Assembly: GCA_017881315.1 (NCBI GenBank) | Contig: JADGRB010000009.1 | Span: 1-47,019, forward strand | Direction: 5' to 3' | Length of the DNA stretch: 47,019 bases | DNA from: Pseudomonadota bacterium | GTDB taxonomy: Bacteria > Myxococcota_A > Polyangia > Fen-1088 | Shown here: in pieces, positions 8,291 through 18,754 of the stretch | Position numbering within the stretch: position 1 is the stretch's first letter | How the letters are laid out: each line of letters begins with the position of its first letter | The notes under the pieces: model-generated | Told to the model about the DNA's origin: nothing | What the model saw: only the letters and a program-made list of their open reading frames with translations | The model's database searches: none | Position numbers and translations under genes: made by a program

Positions 8291-9358
8291 ATGCCGCGTA
8301 TTGCCGTCGATGCCATGGGGTCCGACGCCGCACCTCGCGTAGAGGTGGAGGGTGTCGTGGCCGCCGTGCGCGCGCGCGGCATGGAGGTGATCCTGGTCGG
8401 CGACGAGACGCGCCTGCGCGCCGAGCTCGACGCCGTTGGCGCCAAGCGTGAGCCGATCGTGGTGCGCCACGCGCCGGACGTCATCACCATGCACGACTCG
8501 CCGTCGATGGCGGTCAAACAGAAGAAGAAATCCTCCATGCGGGTCTGCTTCGACCTGGTGAAGGCGGGCGAGGCCGACGCGGTGGTCTCCGCCGGCAACT
8601 CCGGCGCCATGATGGCCTGCGGGATGTTCGTGCTCGGTCGCCTTCCGGGCGTCGAACGCCCGGCCATCGTGACGACGTTTCCGACGCGGGCCGGGGAGTG
8701 CGCGCTGCTCGACATGGGCGCCAACGTCGATCCCAAGCCGGCGGTGCTGGCGCAGTTCGGGGTCCTCGGCGCCGTATACGCGCGGCTCCTGCACGGCAAG
8801 ACGCGACCCAAGGTGGGACTCCTGTCGAACGGTTCGGAGGAGCACAAGGGGACACCGCTCACCCGCGAGGCTCATCAGATCCTGGCGCGCGCCGACTCGG
8901 CGGCCAACACCGACTTCAGCTACGTCGGCTACGTCGAAGGGCGCGACATCTTCAAGGGCGAGGTCGACGTGGTCGTCACCGACGGATTCACCGGCAACGT
9001 GGTGCTCAAGTGCGTGGAGGGCGCGGCCGAGACCATGCTCGGGATGGTGCGCGAGGAGGTCTCGCGCTCTGGGATCCTGGCCAAGGTCGGTGCGGCGCTG
9101 ATGACCGGCGCGCTCCGGCGCCTCCGCAAGCGGACCGACTACGCCGAGCACGGCGGCGCGCCGCTGCTGGGCGTCGACGGGATCGCGCTCATCTGTCACG
9201 GCGGGTCGACCGTCCCGGCGATCAAGAACGCGGTCTATGTCGCCGATCGCTTCGCGCAGATCGGGCTCGGCAAGGAGCTGTCCGCCGCCGTCGCGCGCAA
9301 CCTTTTCCTGTGGGAAGGGGCGCCCCCCGGCGCATCGGGCGCCGAGGCAATCTCGTGA
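8291..9358 (+). CDS. plsX: Phosphate acyltransferase PlsX
   Basis: IAVDAMGSDAAP, SAGNSGAMMA, DMGANVDPKP, VVTDGFTGNVVLK. Confidence 0.97.
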   Translation: MPRIAVDAMGSDAAPRVEVEGVVAAVRARGMEVILVGDETRLRAELDAVGAKREPIVVRHAPDVITMHDSPSMAVKQKKKSSMRVCFDLVKAGEADAVVSAGNSGAMMACGMFVLGRLPGVERPAIVTTFPTRAGECALLDMGANVDPKPAVLAQFGVLGAVYARLLHGKTRPKVGLLSNGSEEHKGTPLTREAHQILARADSAANTDFSYVGYVEGRDIFKGEVDVVVTDGFTGNVVLKCVEGAAETMLGMVREEVSRSGILAKVGAALMTGALRRLRKRTDYAEHGGAPLLGVDGIALICHGGSTVPAIKNAVYVADRFAQIGLGKELSAAVARNLFLWEGAPPGASGAEAIS

Positions 9359-10350
9359 TTCGAAGTCGCATCGTCGGGACCGGTCGCGCCGTCCCGACGA
9401 AGGTTCTGACCAACGCCGATCTGATGCGGATGGTCGACACCTCCGACGCCTGGATCGTCGAGCGCACCGGCATTCGAGAGCGACACATCCTGGAGCCGTC
9501 GCTGGCGGCCAGCGACCTTGCGACCGAGGCCGGTCGGAAGGCTTGTGACAAGGCCGGCATCGCCCCGGCGCTGGTCGACTGCATCATCGTCGGGACGGTC
9601 ACCGGCGACTGCCCCTTTCCGTCGACCGCGACCTTCGTCCAGAAGAAGCTGGGGGCCCGGCCGGGCAGCTGCGCGTTCGATCTCTCGGCGGCCTGCGCCG
9701 GGTTTCTCTACGGGATGTCGATCGCCGACGCGTTCCTGCGCGTGGGGCAGTTCAAGCACGTGCTCGTGATCGGCGTCGAGGTCCTCTCGCGCATCACCGA
9801 CTGGACCGATCGCGGAACCTGCATCCTGTTCGGCGACGGGGCCGGCGCCGTGCTCATGACCGCGGGCGACGACGGGGGCGCCAGCCCGCGCGGCCTGCTA
9901 TCGACCCATCTTTTCGCCGACGGCGGCCTCACCGACATCCTGCTCCAGCCGATCGGCGGGAGCCGCGAGCCGGCCACGCCGGAGAACCTGGCCACCAAGC
10001 GCCACTTCATCCAGATGAACGGCCGGGAGGTCTACAAGCACGCCGTTCGCAACATGGCGGCAGGCGCGCGAACGGCGCTGGAGGTCAATGGCCTCAAGGC
10101 CGACGACGTCGCCTGGGTAGTCGCCCATCAAGCGAACATCCGGATCCTGGAGGGCGTCTCGGATCGGGTCGGGATTCCGATGTCCCGTTTCTTCACCAAC
10201 GTCGATCGCTACGGGAACACCTCGTCGGCGTCGGTCCCCACCGCCCTCGACGAGGCCCTCGAGATGGGCAAGATCAAGCAGGGCGATCTGCTGCTGTTCG
10301 CGGCGCTCGGCGGCGGTCTCACCTGGGCCTCGGCTGCGGTGAGGTGGTGA
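9355..10350 (+). CDS. fabH: 3-oxoacyl-ACP synthase III
   Basis: WIVERTGIRERH, DLSAACAGFLYG, VAHQANIRI, GNTSSASVP; GTG start overlapping plsX stop. Confidence 0.97.
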   Translation: MIRSRIVGTGRAVPTKVLTNADLMRMVDTSDAWIVERTGIRERHILEPSLAASDLATEAGRKACDKAGIAPALVDCIIVGTVTGDCPFPSTATFVQKKLGARPGSCAFDLSAACAGFLYGMSIADAFLRVGQFKHVLVIGVEVLSRITDWTDRGTCILFGDGAGAVLMTAGDDGGASPRGLLSTHLFADGGLTDILLQPIGGSREPATPENLATKRHFIQMNGREVYKHAVRNMAAGARTALEVNGLKADDVAWVVAHQANIRILEGVSDRVGIPMSRFFTNVDRYGNTSSASVPTALDEALEMGKIKQGDLLLFAALGGGLTWASAAVRW

Positions 10351-11327
10351 GCGTGACGCCGGCGGGCGCGATCGCCTTTCTCTTCCCTGGCCAAGGCTCC
10401 CAGAAAGTGGGAATGGGCCGGGACCTCTGCGAAGCGCACGCCGAGGCGCGCGCGGTTTTCGCCGAGGCGGACGCCGCTCTCGGCTTCGCTCTGTCGAAGA
10501 TCTGCTTCGAGGGTCCGGAGTCGGATCTGCTGCTCACCGCGAACGCCCAACCCGCGATCCTGGCCACCAGCATCGCCGCCCTGCGCGTGCTCGCCGCGCG
10601 ATCGCCGGTGCCGCCGCTGGCGGTCGCCGGACACTCGCTCGGTGAGTACAGCGCGCTGGTGGCGGCCGGGGCCCTGCGTTTCGATGACGCCGTTCGCCTG
10701 GTCCACCTGCGCGGCAAGTTCATGCAGGAGGCGGTGCCGCCGGGCGTGGGCGCGATGGCGGCGATCCTGGGCCTCGGCGCGCAAGAGGTCGACGCGGTCT
10801 GCCGCGAGGTCGCCGGCGACGAGGTGGTCAGTCCCGCCAACCTGAACGGCGGCGGGCAGGTGGTGATCGCGGGTCACGCGGCGGCCGTCGCGCGCGCCTG
10901 CGTGGCGGCCAAGGCCCGCGGCGCCAAGCGCGCCATTTCGCTGGCCGTGAGCGCCCCCTTCCATTGCGCGCTCATGCAGCCGGCCGCCGATCGGCTCGCG
11001 CGCGAGCTGGAGCAAGTCGAGATCACGGCGCCCGCCTGGCCGATCGTCACCAACGTCGAGGCCGAGCCCAACTCCGACCCCGCGCGCGTACGCGAGCTGC
11101 TGACGCGCCAGGTGACCGCGCCCGTTCGCTGGGAGGAGTCGGTTCAGCGGCTCAGCGCGATGGGCGTGGCCAGCGCCGTCGAGGTCGGTTTCGGGAATGT
11201 GCTGGCGGGCCTGGTGCGCCGGATCGCGCCCGCCCTCCCGGTTCATGCGGCGGGCGACGTCGATTCGATCGCGGCGCTGGCGGGCCTCGGCTGCGGGGCG
11301 GTGCCGAAGGAGCAACGCCATGCGTGA
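10344..11327 (+). CDS. fabD: Malonyl-CoA:ACP transacylase
   Basis: [34 protein letters not shown]. Confidence 0.97.
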   Translation: MVSVTPAGAIAFLFPGQGSQKVGMGRDLCEAHAEARAVFAEADAALGFALSKICFEGPESDLLLTANAQPAILATSIAALRVLAARSPVPPLAVAGHSLGEYSALVAAGALRFDDAVRLVHLRGKFMQEAVPPGVGAMAAILGLGAQEVDAVCREVAGDEVVSPANLNGGGQVVIAGHAAAVARACVAAKARGAKRAISLAVSAPFHCALMQPAADRLARELEQVEITAPAWPIVTNVEAEPNSDPARVRELLTRQVTAPVRWEESVQRLSAMGVASAVEVGFGNVLAGLVRRIAPALPVHAAGDVDSIAALAGLGCGAVPKEQRHA

Positions 11328-12072
11328 GCTCGAAGGCAAGGTCGCGCTCATCACCGGCGGATCGCGCGGCATCGGGCGCGCCATCGGGATCGCGCTCGGG
11401 AGTCTGGGCGCCAAGGTGGTGCTGAACTACACCGCCAACGAGACCGCCGCCAACGAGGCCGCCGCCGCGGTCGGCGCGGCGGGCGGCGTGGCGGTCACCA
11501 AGCGTTTCGACGTGGCCGACGCCACCGCGGTCGAGGCCGCCTTCAAGGAGGTGATCGGCGCGGAAGGGGGATTGCACATCCTCGTCAACAACGCCGGCGT
11601 CGCGGTCAACGCACTGGTCCTGGGGGGCAAGGACGCGGACTGGAAGCGGGCGATCGACGTCAATCTGAACGGGACATACTATTGCTGTCGGGCCGCGCTG
11701 CGCGCGCTCATGAAGGCCCGCGAGTCCGGGCGCATCATCAACATCACCTCCATCACCGCCGAGAGCGGCTCGGCGGGACAGGCCCCGTACGTGGCGGCGA
11801 AGGCCGGGATCATCGGCCTCACCAAGACACTGGCGCGCGAGTACGCCTCGCGGGGCATCACCGTCAACGCCGTGTCACCCGGCTACATAGAAACCGACAT
11901 GACGGCCAGCGAGCTGCCGGAGGCGCGGCGCGCGGACCTCCTCAAGACGATTCCGCTGGGGCGCGTCGGAAAACCGGACGAGGTCGCGGCCGCCGTCGCG
12001 TATCTTGCTAGTCGGGGCGCGGCCTACGTCACCGGGCAAGTCTTGCGCGTCAACGGCGGACTTTTAATGTAA
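11320..12072 (+). CDS. fabG: 3-oxoacyl-ACP reductase
   Basis: [41 protein letters not shown]. Confidence 0.96.
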   Translation: MRELEGKVALITGGSRGIGRAIGIALGSLGAKVVLNYTANETAANEAAAAVGAAGGVAVTKRFDVADATAVEAAFKEVIGAEGGLHILVNNAGVAVNALVLGGKDADWKRAIDVNLNGTYYCCRAALRALMKARESGRIINITSITAESGSAGQAPYVAAKAGIIGLTKTLAREYASRGITVNAVSPGYIETDMTASELPEARRADLLKTIPLGRVGKPDEVAAAVAYLASRGAAYVTGQVLRVNGGLLM

Positions 12073-12136
12073 GGTACGCCGCTCATCCGCCCGAAACACG
12101 TGTCGAAACACAAGTCAGCGAGAGGACAGACAGACC

Positions 12137-12376
12137 ATGGCCGAAGATTTTGAAGACAGGGTCAAGAAGATCATCATCGAGCAGCTCGAGGTGTCGCCCG
12201 ACAAGGTGAAGCCCGAAGCCTCGTTCGCCGAAGACCTGAAGGCCGACTCCCTGGCGGTCGTCGAGCTGGTGCTGGCGCTGGAAGAAAATTTCAAGATCGA
12301 GATTCCCGACGAGGACACCGAGAAGATCAAGACTGTCGGGGACGCCATCAACTACATCAAGTCGCACGCGAAGTAA
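12137..12376 (+). CDS. acpP: Acyl carrier protein
   Basis: 79 aa, phosphopantetheine site ADSLAVVEL. Confidence 0.97.
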   Translation: MAEDFEDRVKKIIIEQLEVSPDKVKPEASFAEDLKADSLAVVELVLALEENFKIEIPDEDTEKIKTVGDAINYIKSHAK

Positions 12377-12412
12377 GCAACGCGGCCGTCGCCGCTCGGG
12401 AGAAAATCGCGA

Positions 12413-13657
<1,245 letters not shown>

Positions 13658-13661
13658 ATCC

Positions 13662-13737
13662 GGGACCCTGGGAGGGTCCCGGGCCTCCCGCGAAGAACTC
13701 CGGCGGGCAAAGCCCGCCTCCGTTCACGCGACCAGGC
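13662..13737. repeat. Diverged dispersed copy of the 80-bp repeat at 1-207, between convergent 3' ends
   Basis: Identical GGGACCCTGGGAGGGTCCC (13662-13680), shared CCCGCGAAGA, GGCGGGC-aaa-GCCCGCC (13702-13718) and TTCACGCGAcCA tail. Likely a bidirectional terminator or REP-like element. Confidence 0.85.
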
Positions 13738-13741
13738 GCGC

Positions 13742-13957
13742 CTAGCTCTTGAGCTCGGCTTCGGCGCGAACCCAGTCTTGGCTGGCATAGCCGTCGACCG
13801 CGCCGCGTTCGAGGTAGAGCTCGTAGGATCGCTTGGCGATCTGATCGTGGGTAGGAGCCGGCGTGGCCGCGACCGCCGCCTTGCTTGGCGCCGCCTTGAC
13901 CGCTTTTGGTGCCGAGACCTTGTCCCCCTTCACTGTCTTCCGCCCGGTGGTTTTCAT
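13742..13957 (-). CDS. DUF2934 domain small protein
   Basis: 71 aa from ATG at 13957; IAKRSYELYLERGAVDGYASQDWVRAEAEL. Confidence 0.8.
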   Translation of the reverse strand: MKTTGRKTVKGDKVSAPKAVKAAPSKAAVAATPAPTHDQIAKRSYELYLERGAVDGYASQDWVRAEAELKS

Positions 13958-13965
13958 GAACCGAT

Positions 13966-13994
13966 CATATAAAGCGGTCGGTCGCCGCGTGCAA
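13966..13994 (-). promoter_or_regulatory. Candidate promoter TTGCAC-N17-TATATG placed 8 nt from the start codon
   Basis: Reverse-complement reading of 13966-13994; A-rich tract upstream. Confidence 0.5.
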
Positions 13995-14054
13995 AAAAAA
14001 CTGCCACAAAAAAGCTTCCAAACGGGCCCCCGGCGTCCCGTCGACCTGCCCGAT

Positions 14055-14084
14055 ACGTTCGGGTGACACTTCGGAAACGTTCGG
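14055..14084. repeat. Direct repeat ACGTTCGG x2 (14055-14062, 14077-14084), 22-bp period
   Basis: Exact 8-bp match about two helical turns apart in the intergenic region. Confidence 0.5.
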
Positions 14085-14093
14085 CCCACACTT

Positions 14094-14402
14094 CTAGGTG
14101 GCGCTGGCCTCGGCGGAGAGCAGCTCGTCTTCCTCTTCCAGCTCGTCGACGATCGCCACGATCAGGCGGGCGGCCAGCTCCCGCGGTCGGCCCACCGTAC
14201 CGGCCATGATCTCGGCGAGGGTGAACGACCAGCGTCGATCGCGCATCGCCCAGTCCAAAATTTCGAGCGGCGCCTCGATGCGCCGCCGCGCCATCTCGTG
14301 CATTTGCGTTTGCGGCTGTCGCCCGAAAGGTCCTGGCGTGCGTCGCTCCGCCTGGAGATCACGGATGAGACCGGTGAGCTGCTGCGGTTCGGGCTTCTCC
14401 AC
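14094..14402 (-). CDS. Hypothetical protein, 102 aa
   Basis: GTG at 14402 preceded by AGGAGG; charged, no recognised domain. Confidence 0.65.
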   Translation of the reverse strand: MEKPEPQQLTGLIRDLQAERRTPGPFGRQPQTQMHEMARRRIEAPLEILDWAMRDRRWSFTLAEIMAGTVGRPRELAARLIVAIVDELEEEDELLSAEASAT

Positions 14403-14584
14403 GGGACCTCCTCGAAAGTTGCCACGAGGTCGAGATCGCAAAGGGACGGAAAAGCGAAACGAGAATCTAGGTGACCCAGAACGGTCAGAGTCTTCGATCG
14501 ACAATTTTCGTCGGGAGATTTCTTTCCGAGTCGAAAGCCATTTCATCACTTTCGGAACGCGGCGGCCACATGAATCGACGCGGC

Positions 14585-15964
14585 TCAGCCGGCGACCGCG
14601 GCTTCGACCGCCGAGATGGATTTTGGGATCGCATCGGTCAGGACCTCGCGGCCGCTCTCGGTGACCAGCACGTCGTCTTCTATCCGGATTCCGCGGACAT
14701 CGGCGAAGGCCGCCAGGCGCTTGCGGTCGAGCCGGTCGCCCGCCACGCGGGTCAGCGCCTCATCCTCGAGAATGGCCGGCGCCAGGTAGATTCCGGGTTC
14801 GATCGTGATCGCCATTCCCGGCTGGAGATCGCGGTCTAAACGCAGCGCACGCAAGCCGAATTCCTTGGCGCGCTCGCGGCCCGGGGCGTAGCCGGCGCGA
14901 TCGCCAAGATCCTCCATGTCGTGGACGTCCAGCCCCAGCAGATGGCCGATCCCGTGGGGGAAGAGCAGCGCGACGACGCCGTCGGCGGCGAGCTCGATCG
15001 GATTGCCCCGCAGGATGCCCAGATCGACCAGGCCGGAGGCCAGGCTCTGGGCGGCCAGCAGGTGGACGTTGCGGTAGCGCGTCCCGGGCGTCACCCCGGC
15101 GATCGCGCGTCGTTGCGCTTCGAGGACCACCTCGTAGAGCTCGCGCTGGGTGGACGAAAAGTGACCTGAGACCGGCCAGGTGCGCGTCACGTCGCCGGCC
15201 CAGCCGCCCGGCGTCTCGGCCCCGACGTCCGCCAGCAGCAGATCGCCATCGCAAAGCTCGTGATCGTAACGCTCGCTGTGCAGGACCTCTCCGTGGGGCG
15301 TCACGATCGAAGGGTAGGCGCAGGTCATACCGCGTGCGATGAACACAGACTCCATCGCGGCCCGGACGGCGGACGCCGTACGACCTGGGCGGGTCGCCGC
15401 CATCCCGGCGCGGTGCGCCTCGGCGGTCGCCTCCGCGGCAAGTCGGAGCTCGGCCACGGCGGCCGCATCGTGGTGCAGCCGCAGCTCGATCATCGCGTCG
15501 GCGAGTGGGGCGTCCAGCACGTCGATGACACCGCGGCGGATCTCTCGCCCGAGAAGGCGGCTCTGCTCGAGGCAGGTCTCCACGTCGGGCGCGGAGAGTG
15601 TGGCCACGGCCCGACCGCGCACGCTGGCCGGCAGCCGGGCCAGGGGTCGCACCGGACAGCCGGTCGCGGCCGCCACGTCTTCGAATGACGGGGGGACTCC
15701 CTCCCACAGCGCCTGGTCGGGCTGTGGTTCGGGCAGATAGAGCGTGAACGCGGCGCCGTCGTAGACCGCGACCGCCCCCCGCAGCGGTTGTCCGAAGAGG
15801 TACAAGAAATGGCTGCTGGCGCGGTATGGGTAGAGGTTCGCCGCGTAGTTGCGGGGGCGCGGCAGGCCGGCCGCGATCAACGCGGGGCGCTTGCCGAGCA
15901 GCGTCGCCAACCGTGCCCGCCGCGCCTCGTGCGCCTGCCGGCTCTGCGAATCGAAGGGGGGCAT
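14585..15964 (-). CDS. pepP: M24 family aminopeptidase P (Xaa-Pro aminopeptidase)
   Basis: Metal-site context LLADVGAETPGGWAGDVTRTWP, HGIGHLLGLDVHD, GMAITIEPGIYL. Confidence 0.92.
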   Translation of the reverse strand: MPPFDSQSRQAHEARRARLATLLGKRPALIAAGLPRPRNYAANLYPYRASSHFLYLFGQPLRGAVAVYDGAAFTLYLPEPQPDQALWEGVPPSFEDVAAATGCPVRPLARLPASVRGRAVATLSAPDVETCLEQSRLLGREIRRGVIDVLDAPLADAMIELRLHHDAAAVAELRLAAEATAEAHRAGMAATRPGRTASAVRAAMESVFIARGMTCAYPSIVTPHGEVLHSERYDHELCDGDLLLADVGAETPGGWAGDVTRTWPVSGHFSSTQRELYEVVLEAQRRAIAGVTPGTRYRNVHLLAAQSLASGLVDLGILRGNPIELAADGVVALLFPHGIGHLLGLDVHDMEDLGDRAGYAPGRERAKEFGLRALRLDRDLQPGMAITIEPGIYLAPAILEDEALTRVAGDRLDRKRLAAFADVRGIRIEDDVLVTESGREVLTDAIPKSISAVEAAVAG

Positions 15965-15996
15965 CGCCCCAGTATAGACGTGCCCCAGGCCACCCT

Positions 15997-18654
15997 CTAA
16001 CGTCGCCGGGGAGCCGACGGTGGTGGCGGCCGCGCGGTCGCACCGTCCTCCGGCCAGGGGTGCCTCGGGTAGCGACGGCCGAGCTCGCGCCGCAGGGCCG
16101 GGTAGTGCTGAGTCCAGAATCCGGCGAGATCGCGGGTCACCTGGACCGCGCGGCCGTTCGGCGCCAGGAGGTGCACGGTGAGCGGCACCCGTCCCCCGCC
16201 GATCGTCGGTGCGGCTTCCGTTCCGAAGAAGTCCTGCAGGCGTGATTCGATCCAGGGTGGGGCGTCTTCGTCGTAGTGCACCGGCACCGACCGGCCACCG
16301 CCGAGCTTGATCTGTGTGGGGGCCAACCGATCGAGCGCGCGGCGCGCCTCCCCCGGCAGCGCGCTCAGGATGGTCGCGCCCAGATCGGCATCGGGTGCCG
16401 AAAGCTCCGCAAAGCTCCGCCGCCCGACGCAGCCGAGCCGCACCAGATCCGCGACCGCGTCGGTGCCGAGGTCGGGAAGCGGCGACTCGGGGGCCGCCTG
16501 CCGCGCGAAGCGCAGCCGGCGCAGCAGCGGCGGGATCGCGTCGCCGCCCGGAAGCCGATCGATCCCGCGCGCGAGCGCCGCCGCGGCGAGCAGGCGCGCC
16601 GTTTCCTGGTCGGGGGGCGCCGGCTCGACACGCTCGTCGAGCATGAGCGCGCCAAAGCGTAGGCCGGTGGTGCGCTCGACCCGTTCGGTGTCGGGGTCGA
16701 AGGCGCGGCGATCGATCTCCTCGATCCGATCGGAAAAAAGGTCGAGCAGCCACTCAGGCTCGATGATCGAGCCGAGACGGATGACCGGCGCGCGGGCGCC
16801 GAGCCCCTGGCTGCGCCGATCCTCGACGTCGATCGCCACCAGCCAGTTGCCGGCCGGCTCGAACCCCAGCTCGGCGCTGCCGCCGGCGGCCAGCACCACC
16901 GTTCGCGCGCCGGCCTCGCGCCGCCGCGCCACCCGATCGGGAAACGCGGCCAGGATCGCCAGGCGAAGCCCGCGCGTCTCCGCGGCGCCGTCTTTCGGCC
17001 GCTCGCGACTCTCGAGGGCGGCGGTGAGCTGCCGGCGAACGCGCCCCACCTCGTCGGCGGCGCGACCGTCGATCTCCAGTCGCCGCAGCGCGCCCGAGCT
17101 GAACCGCGCCACCTCTCCTTCCCGGTAGAGATCGACGAGATCGACGAGATCGGCGCCGCGATCGAGCTTTGCGCCGCGGCTCGGGGCGAACGGCGTGCGG
17201 GCCGTGGTGCGGATGTCGCGCTCGGAGACCAGCGCGGCGGCCAAGGCTGCCGCGTCGCCGGCGCCACGCGCTTCTCCCTCGACCACCAGCCGGGCGAGCC
17301 GCGGGTGGACGGGAAACCGGAGCATGCGGCGACCGACCGCGGTGAGGCGTCCCGCCGCCGCGCCATCCTCGTCGATCGCGCCCAGCCGTCCCAGCAGCTC
17401 GCGCGTCGCGCCCCAGGCCGTGGCGGGCGGCGCCTCGAGCCAGGCCAGCGCGTCGGGATCGGCCACCCCCAGCGCGGCCAGCGTCATCGCGAGCTCTGCC
17501 AGATCCGCGCGCGCGATCTCGGGCGGATCGTAGAGCGGTCGTCCCTCGAAGTCGTGGCGGCTATAGAGCCGCAACGCGCGGCCCGGACGGGTACGCCCGG
17601 CGCGCCCGGCCCGCTGTTCGGCCGCCGCCTGGCTGATCTTGGCGAGCGCCAGCGTCGGCAAGCCGGTCCAGGGCGAATGCGAGGCGACGCGCGCGAGGCC
17701 CGAGTCGATGACCGCCACCACGCCGTCGATCGTCACCGAGGACTCCGCGACGTTGGTCGCGAGCACCACCTTGCGCCGGGGGGCTGGGGCCACGGCGCGC
17801 GCCTGATCCTCGAGCGACATCTGCCCGTGCAGAGGCAGGATCGCGAGCTCGGCGGCGCCGGGCAGCTCGCCGAGCGCGACCTGCGCCCGCCGGATCTCGG
17901 CGGCTCCTGGGAGAAATACCAGCAGATCACCGTCTTTCTCCTCGTGCAGGAGCCGGCGCACGGCGGCCGCGATCTGGCGTTCGAGGGGGCGATCGTCCTT
18001 GGTGCGGTCCGCGGGCAGGTGCTCGATCGCGACCTCGAACCGCCGGCCCGCGCTGCGCACCACGGTCGCGCGTCCGGCCGCGCCGGCCAAGAAATCGCGC
18101 ACCGCCCCGCTCTCGAGCGTGGCCGACATCGCCACCACCGCCAGGTCGGGGCGCGCGCCCGCGCCCGGCACGGTCGCCGAGCGGGGGCCGCGCAGGTGGC
18201 GCAGCCAGGCCAGGGCCAGATCGGTCGCCACATGTCGCTCGTGCAGCTCGTCGAGCACGAGCGCCGACACCGTGCGCAGCTCGGGATCGGCGAGCAGGCG
18301 CCGCACGAACAGCCCCTCGGTCATGAAACGCAGGCGGGTCCTGGGGCCGCCCGCCTCGTCGAAACGAACGCTGTAGCCGACGGTCTCCCCGACCGGCTCG
18401 CCCATCTCGGCGGCCACCCGTGTGGCGGCCAGGCGCGCCGGCAGACGTCTCGGCTCGAGCACCCAAATCTCGCCCCGGCGCCCGGTGCCGGTGTCCAGCA
18501 GGGCGCGCGGGACGCGGGTGGTCTTTCCGGCTCCGGGCGGCGCCTCCACCACCACGGCGCCGTCGCTCTCGACGCCGGCGACGATATCGGGCAGGGCGGC
18601 GTCAATGGGCAGCGGCGTCAAGCTGGGACCGCCGACCGTCGATGAGGTTGACAC
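15997..18654 (-). CDS. hrpB: ATP-dependent helicase HrpB
   Basis: APPGAGKTTRVP, DELHERH, SATLESGAV, NVAESSVTIDGV, QRAGRAGRTRPG and C-terminal HrpB domain. Confidence 0.93.
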   Translation of the reverse strand: MSTSSTVGGPSLTPLPIDAALPDIVAGVESDGAVVVEAPPGAGKTTRVPRALLDTGTGRRGEIWVLEPRRLPARLAATRVAAEMGEPVGETVGYSVRFDEAGGPRTRLRFMTEGLFVRRLLADPELRTVSALVLDELHERHVATDLALAWLRHLRGPRSATVPGAGARPDLAVVAMSATLESGAVRDFLAGAAGRATVVRSAGRRFEVAIEHLPADRTKDDRPLERQIAAAVRRLLHEEKDGDLLVFLPGAAEIRRAQVALGELPGAAELAILPLHGQMSLEDQARAVAPAPRRKVVLATNVAESSVTIDGVVAVIDSGLARVASHSPWTGLPTLALAKISQAAAEQRAGRAGRTRPGRALRLYSRHDFEGRPLYDPPEIARADLAELAMTLAALGVADPDALAWLEAPPATAWGATRELLGRLGAIDEDGAAAGRLTAVGRRMLRFPVHPRLARLVVEGEARGAGDAAALAAALVSERDIRTTARTPFAPSRGAKLDRGADLVDLVDLYREGEVARFSSGALRRLEIDGRAADEVGRVRRQLTAALESRERPKDGAAETRGLRLAILAAFPDRVARRREAGARTVVLAAGGSAELGFEPAGNWLVAIDVEDRRSQGLGARAPVIRLGSIIEPEWLLDLFSDRIEEIDRRAFDPDTERVERTTGLRFGALMLDERVEPAPPDQETARLLAAAALARGIDRLPGGDAIPPLLRRLRFARQAAPESPLPDLGTDAVADLVRLGCVGRRSFAELSAPDADLGATILSALPGEARRALDRLAPTQIKLGGGRSVPVHYDEDAPPWIESRLQDFFGTEAAPTIGGGRVPLTVHLLAPNGRAVQVTRDLAGFWTQHYPALRRELGRRYPRHPWPEDGATARPPPPSAPRRR

Positions 18655-18754
18655 GACAGGGCAGAAGCTCGCACAGCGGGGACGTTTGGGTGGGTAAAGC
18701 GACCACACCGATGAGAAATCCAAAGTCGCATCTTGCGATAGACTACCGGACGCG

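Noticed and set aside
17128-17152. GAGATCGAC tandem micro-repeat in hrpB
   Set aside because: Short in-frame coding coincidence of Asp/Leu/Val codons; no wider periodicity.
18648-18676. TTGACA box as promoter of the kinase gene
   Set aside because: No acceptable -10 at the correct spacing; overlaps the hrpB start codon.
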